64,000 nt of DNA from Methylovulum psychrotolerans (lineage in GTDB: Bacteria > Pseudomonadota > Gammaproteobacteria > Methylococcales > Methylomonadaceae): contig NZ_PGFZ01000005.1 in NCBI RefSeq assembly GCF_002923755.1, forward strand, positions 250,743-314,742, read 5' to 3'. A program made the position numbers and the translations under genes. Positions 62,121-64,000 of the stretch are shown piece after piece. Numbering within the stretch: the first letter of the stretch is position 1; every line of letters starts with the position of its first letter. The notes beneath the pieces were generated by a model. The model worked only from the letters and a program-made list of their open reading frames with translations, did not search any database and was not told the origin of the DNA.

Positions 62121-63439
62121 TTACAAGTGTAGGTTTTCTTACCCTCCACCCCCTTCTGCGTAAACAGCCAAAGTCACGCCGTTGATTTCCGTCAAACCGG
62201 GCCATGCCTCAGGCCGCCCCGGTTTGACGGGCAGGAGTTGGTGGTTCAGCAAGGCGGCGACAATCAAAGACCAACCGTGTTGGAAAATGCCGACCATCCG
62301 CCAGCGCTTCCCTTGTCGCCGTGCCGCACCCGGCACTGATGGTTCCTTGATGTCCAACGGCGTGTCGGCTCCGGCCTCGGCTTCGCCACCGACGGAAAGC
62401 AGCCACCAGGTGGCGATGGCAATGGCCATCCACAGCCGCTCCGCCCGCGCCGGATCATCCATGCGCGTATGTTGCCATTGCCAACCGCCCCGCTTGCTGT
62501 GCTTGAAGCCCTGTTCTATCCATGCCCTCAAACCGTACCAGCAGGCGTCGGCGCATTCGGGCGCCAGATCGGTCAGCACCAGCCACGGGCCGTTGTGCCC
62601 TTCGCCCCAACAGCCCAACAACGTGCAGGGCAACTGTGTCTTTTTGCCGCTGAACGCGGTGCCGCGCCCCTGCCAACGGCGGCCTTCCGCAGGCACCAAA
62701 CTGCAAAAGGGATGCCAGCGGCACCAGCCTTCGGGACGGAACGAACCTTGGACATTGACGCGCAGGAACGGATGCCATTTCAGTTCCACGATGGCCCCGA
62801 ACAGCCATTTCGCGTATAAGCCCCGGTCGGCCAGCACGATGACCGTCCAGCCCTCCGGCAACAGTCCCCGGAAACGCCCCAACAACGCCAGCCATTCCGG
62901 TTTCCAGGCGTGTTTCTCCGTGGCTTTCAGCACCTTCCAGGCGACCGGCACGGCACAGCCACGGTACACGACACTGATGGCCAGCACGGTGAACCGATCC
63001 CCCAGGCTCGTCGCATCCATGGCGATGGCGAGCTGGCGGCCTGCCCAGCCGTCCAATACCCAGGCCAGCCACGGCGCCCAACACTCGGTGACGCAAAGGT
63101 CGGCACGCCGCCGCCCCGATTTCGCGCCCGCTTCCCGATAGGTGTCACGCAACCTTTCACGCAGCGTGTTGTACTTTTGCCCCAGCAGCGGCGACAACAC
63201 GTCGGCCACGGCGGTCAGGCTGCATGAACGCGCGACGACCATGCCAAAACTCCACAACGCCAAGCCCAATGCCTGTGGCTTGCTGAGGGACGGAAAATGC
63301 ATGGCAATCGTGTCGATCCATTGGTATAGTTCTGGATGGCGGGGCATGGCGGCACCTTCGGTAAACGGATGTTGATGACACTCATCAATTTACTCTCAAC
63401 GCTTTGCCCCGTCACTTTTTAAAAACCTACACTTGTAAG
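62121..63439 (-). mobile_element. IS4-family insertion sequence, 1319 bp
   Basis: Terminal inverted repeats are perfect over 18 bp (CTTACAAGTGTAGGTTTT at 62121-62138 and its complement at 63422-63439) and enclose a single transposase gene. No direct target repeat is evident next to the ends. The element is clearly richer in G+C than the genes to its left, as is the fragment to its right. The downstream radical SAM frame has no start on this side, so the element appears to have interrupted it. Confidence 0.88.
62139..63347 (-). CDS. IS4-family DDE transposase
   Basis: A 402-residue transposase. The DDE acidic residues are visible as IAMDATSLGDRF, VIVLADRGLYAKW and the C-terminal IS4 YREK signature: Y-x2-R-x3-E-x6-K in YGLRAWIEQGFKHSK, followed by GGWQW. 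The gene fills the element, with the stop adjoining one inverted repeat, and looks intact. Confidence 0.9.
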   Translation of the reverse strand: MPRHPELYQWIDTIAMHFPSLSKPQALGLALWSFGMVVARSCSLTAVADVLSPLLGQKYNTLRERLRDTYREAGAKSGRRRADLCVTECWAPWLAWVLDGWAGRQLAIAMDATSLGDRFTVLAISVVYRGCAVPVAWKVLKATEKHAWKPEWLALLGRFRGLLPEGWTVIVLADRGLYAKWLFGAIVELKWHPFLRVNVQGSFRPEGWCRWHPFCSLVPAEGRRWQGRGTAFSGKKTQLPCTLLGCWGEGHNGPWLVLTDLAPECADACWYGLRAWIEQGFKHSKRGGWQWQHTRMDDPARAERLWMAIAIATWWLLSVGGEAEAGADTPLDIKEPSVPGAARRQGKRWRMVGIFQHGWSLIVAALLNHQLLPVKPGRPEAWPGLTEINGVTLAVYAEGGGG

Positions 63440-63440
63440 G

Positions 63441-64000
63441 GGTGCCCCCACCCCGCTCTTTTATGCCGAGGTGGCGGCGGCAGGGATTTCCGATGCCGGT
63501 TACTTCCATATGTATTTCCCGACCCTGGCGCGGAGCAAAGGGCGGCTGTTGGCACTCACCATTGCCTCGCCCGATGCCAACCCCGGCGATGCCGTGACCG
63601 CTTGGCTGGTGCGCACCGCCCAGCGGATTCCCGGCCATGTCCGCTGCCACGCGTCCGCGCCCATTGAAGAGGGTTTTGGCTTGCAGGCCAACCTCATCAC
63701 CAGCAACCCCGAAGCCGACATCACCTATCCAAAGGGGCTGCTCTACAGCCCGCTGTCGTCCTGCAACATGAACTGCATCCATTGCATTTCCCGCGCGACC
63801 CGCCCCCGCGCCATCCGCCTGTCCGAGCGTATCCGCCAGGACATCAAAGCCCATGCTCAAGAACAACAGCTCAACTGGATGTTCACCGACTACAGCGGTG
63901 ACATCTTCTTTGCCGAACACAAGCAACCGGGGGAGCTGGATTTTATTTTCAGCTTAGGGATAGCCATCCACATCGACACCAACGCCGCCTATCTGGATGC
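63441..64000 (+). pseudogene. Radical SAM protein, 5'-truncated by the IS and cut by the window end
   Basis: An open frame runs from the IS end to the window end (~186 codons): PLFYAEVAAAGISDAGYFHMYF, then the radical SAM motif CNMNCIHC in SPLSSCNMNCIHCISRATRPR and WMFTDYSGDIFF. The N-terminal ~90 residues before the cluster motif are unlike MtaB or the Tes-like protein. No start codon or ribosome site is seen at its 5' side, so the IS likely removed the beginning. If an ATG inside is used (e.g. at HMYF) the core could still be made. Codons are GC-rich compared with the rest of the window. Confidence 0.65.

Noticed and set aside
62182-63141. Long plus-strand frame (319 codons) opposite the IS transposase.
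   Set aside because: It is a mirror frame caused by the high G+C of the IS. The transposase on the other strand has the DDE and YREK signatures.

Overview
The window looks like a chromosomal segment of a gammaproteobacterium with roughly balanced base composition. The conserved gene orders tig-clpP-clpX, dnaB-alr, ypjD/ffh-rpsP-rimM-trmD-rplS and rhodanese-secB-gpsA, plus a Pil-Chp chemosensory locus, all fit that class. The accessory content suggests a methanotroph of the Methylococcales, but no methane-oxidation gene is in the window, so this is only an inference.

Layout. 1-1.8 kb: the start of a ferredoxin-type flavin reductase, a truncated haemoglobin and a divergent SufR-like Fe-S regulator. 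1.8-5.3 kb: the Clp protease module, trigger factor and tRNA-Leu(UAG). 5.4-9.9 kb: an NTF2-like protein, a DnaB helicase gene carrying two inteins, and alanine racemase. 9.9-13.5 kb: four tandem paralogous small membrane proteins, a divergent Lgt-like membrane enzyme and a radical SAM protein of the tetraether-lipid-synthase type, apparently one transcription unit ending in a perfect hairpin. 13.6-16.8 kb: an orphan, degenerate ModC-like ATPase, a secreted protein of unknown function and YpjD. 16.9-20.3 kb: the ffh and ribosomal/tRNA-methylation genes.

20.6-28.7 kb is accessory: a crystallin-like secreted protein, a DUF6494 protein, and then a run of minus-strand genes encoding a collagen-like secreted protein, two tail-collar proteins, a GNAT acetyltransferase, an aspartyl-hydroxylase-like protein, a sulfotransferase and a glycosyltransferase. 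This could be a surface polymer with its modifying enzymes. A protein with a PEP-CTERM-like tail follows. 29.2-33.7 kb: a convergent murein peptidase/L,D-transpeptidase pair and proS. A gene-free kilobase contains a very strong hairpin. 34.8-41.7 kb: a Pil-Chp-type chemosensory operon. 41.7-44.5 kb: a MoxR ATPase/vWA-metallopeptidase pair. 44.6-53.1 kb: housekeeping genes (gpsA, secB, rhodanese with a persulfide-sensor-like ArsR repressor, envC, ctpA, dciA, mtaB) and a repeat lipoprotein.

53.1-60.7 kb: an alginate-export-like porin, an amidohydrolase, an isochorismatase-like hydrolase, an AraC regulator, a monooxygenase-domain membrane protein, a pirin and a divergent LysR regulator. The last 3 kb hold an unknown gene, a GC-rich IS4-family element with 18-bp inverted repeats, and a radical SAM gene that enters the window 5'-truncated by that element.

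The most promising candidates for undescribed biology are the small-membrane-protein/Lgt-like/radical-SAM operon (9.9-13.5 kb) and the collagen/tail-collar gene set with its modifying enzymes (21.4-28.0 kb).
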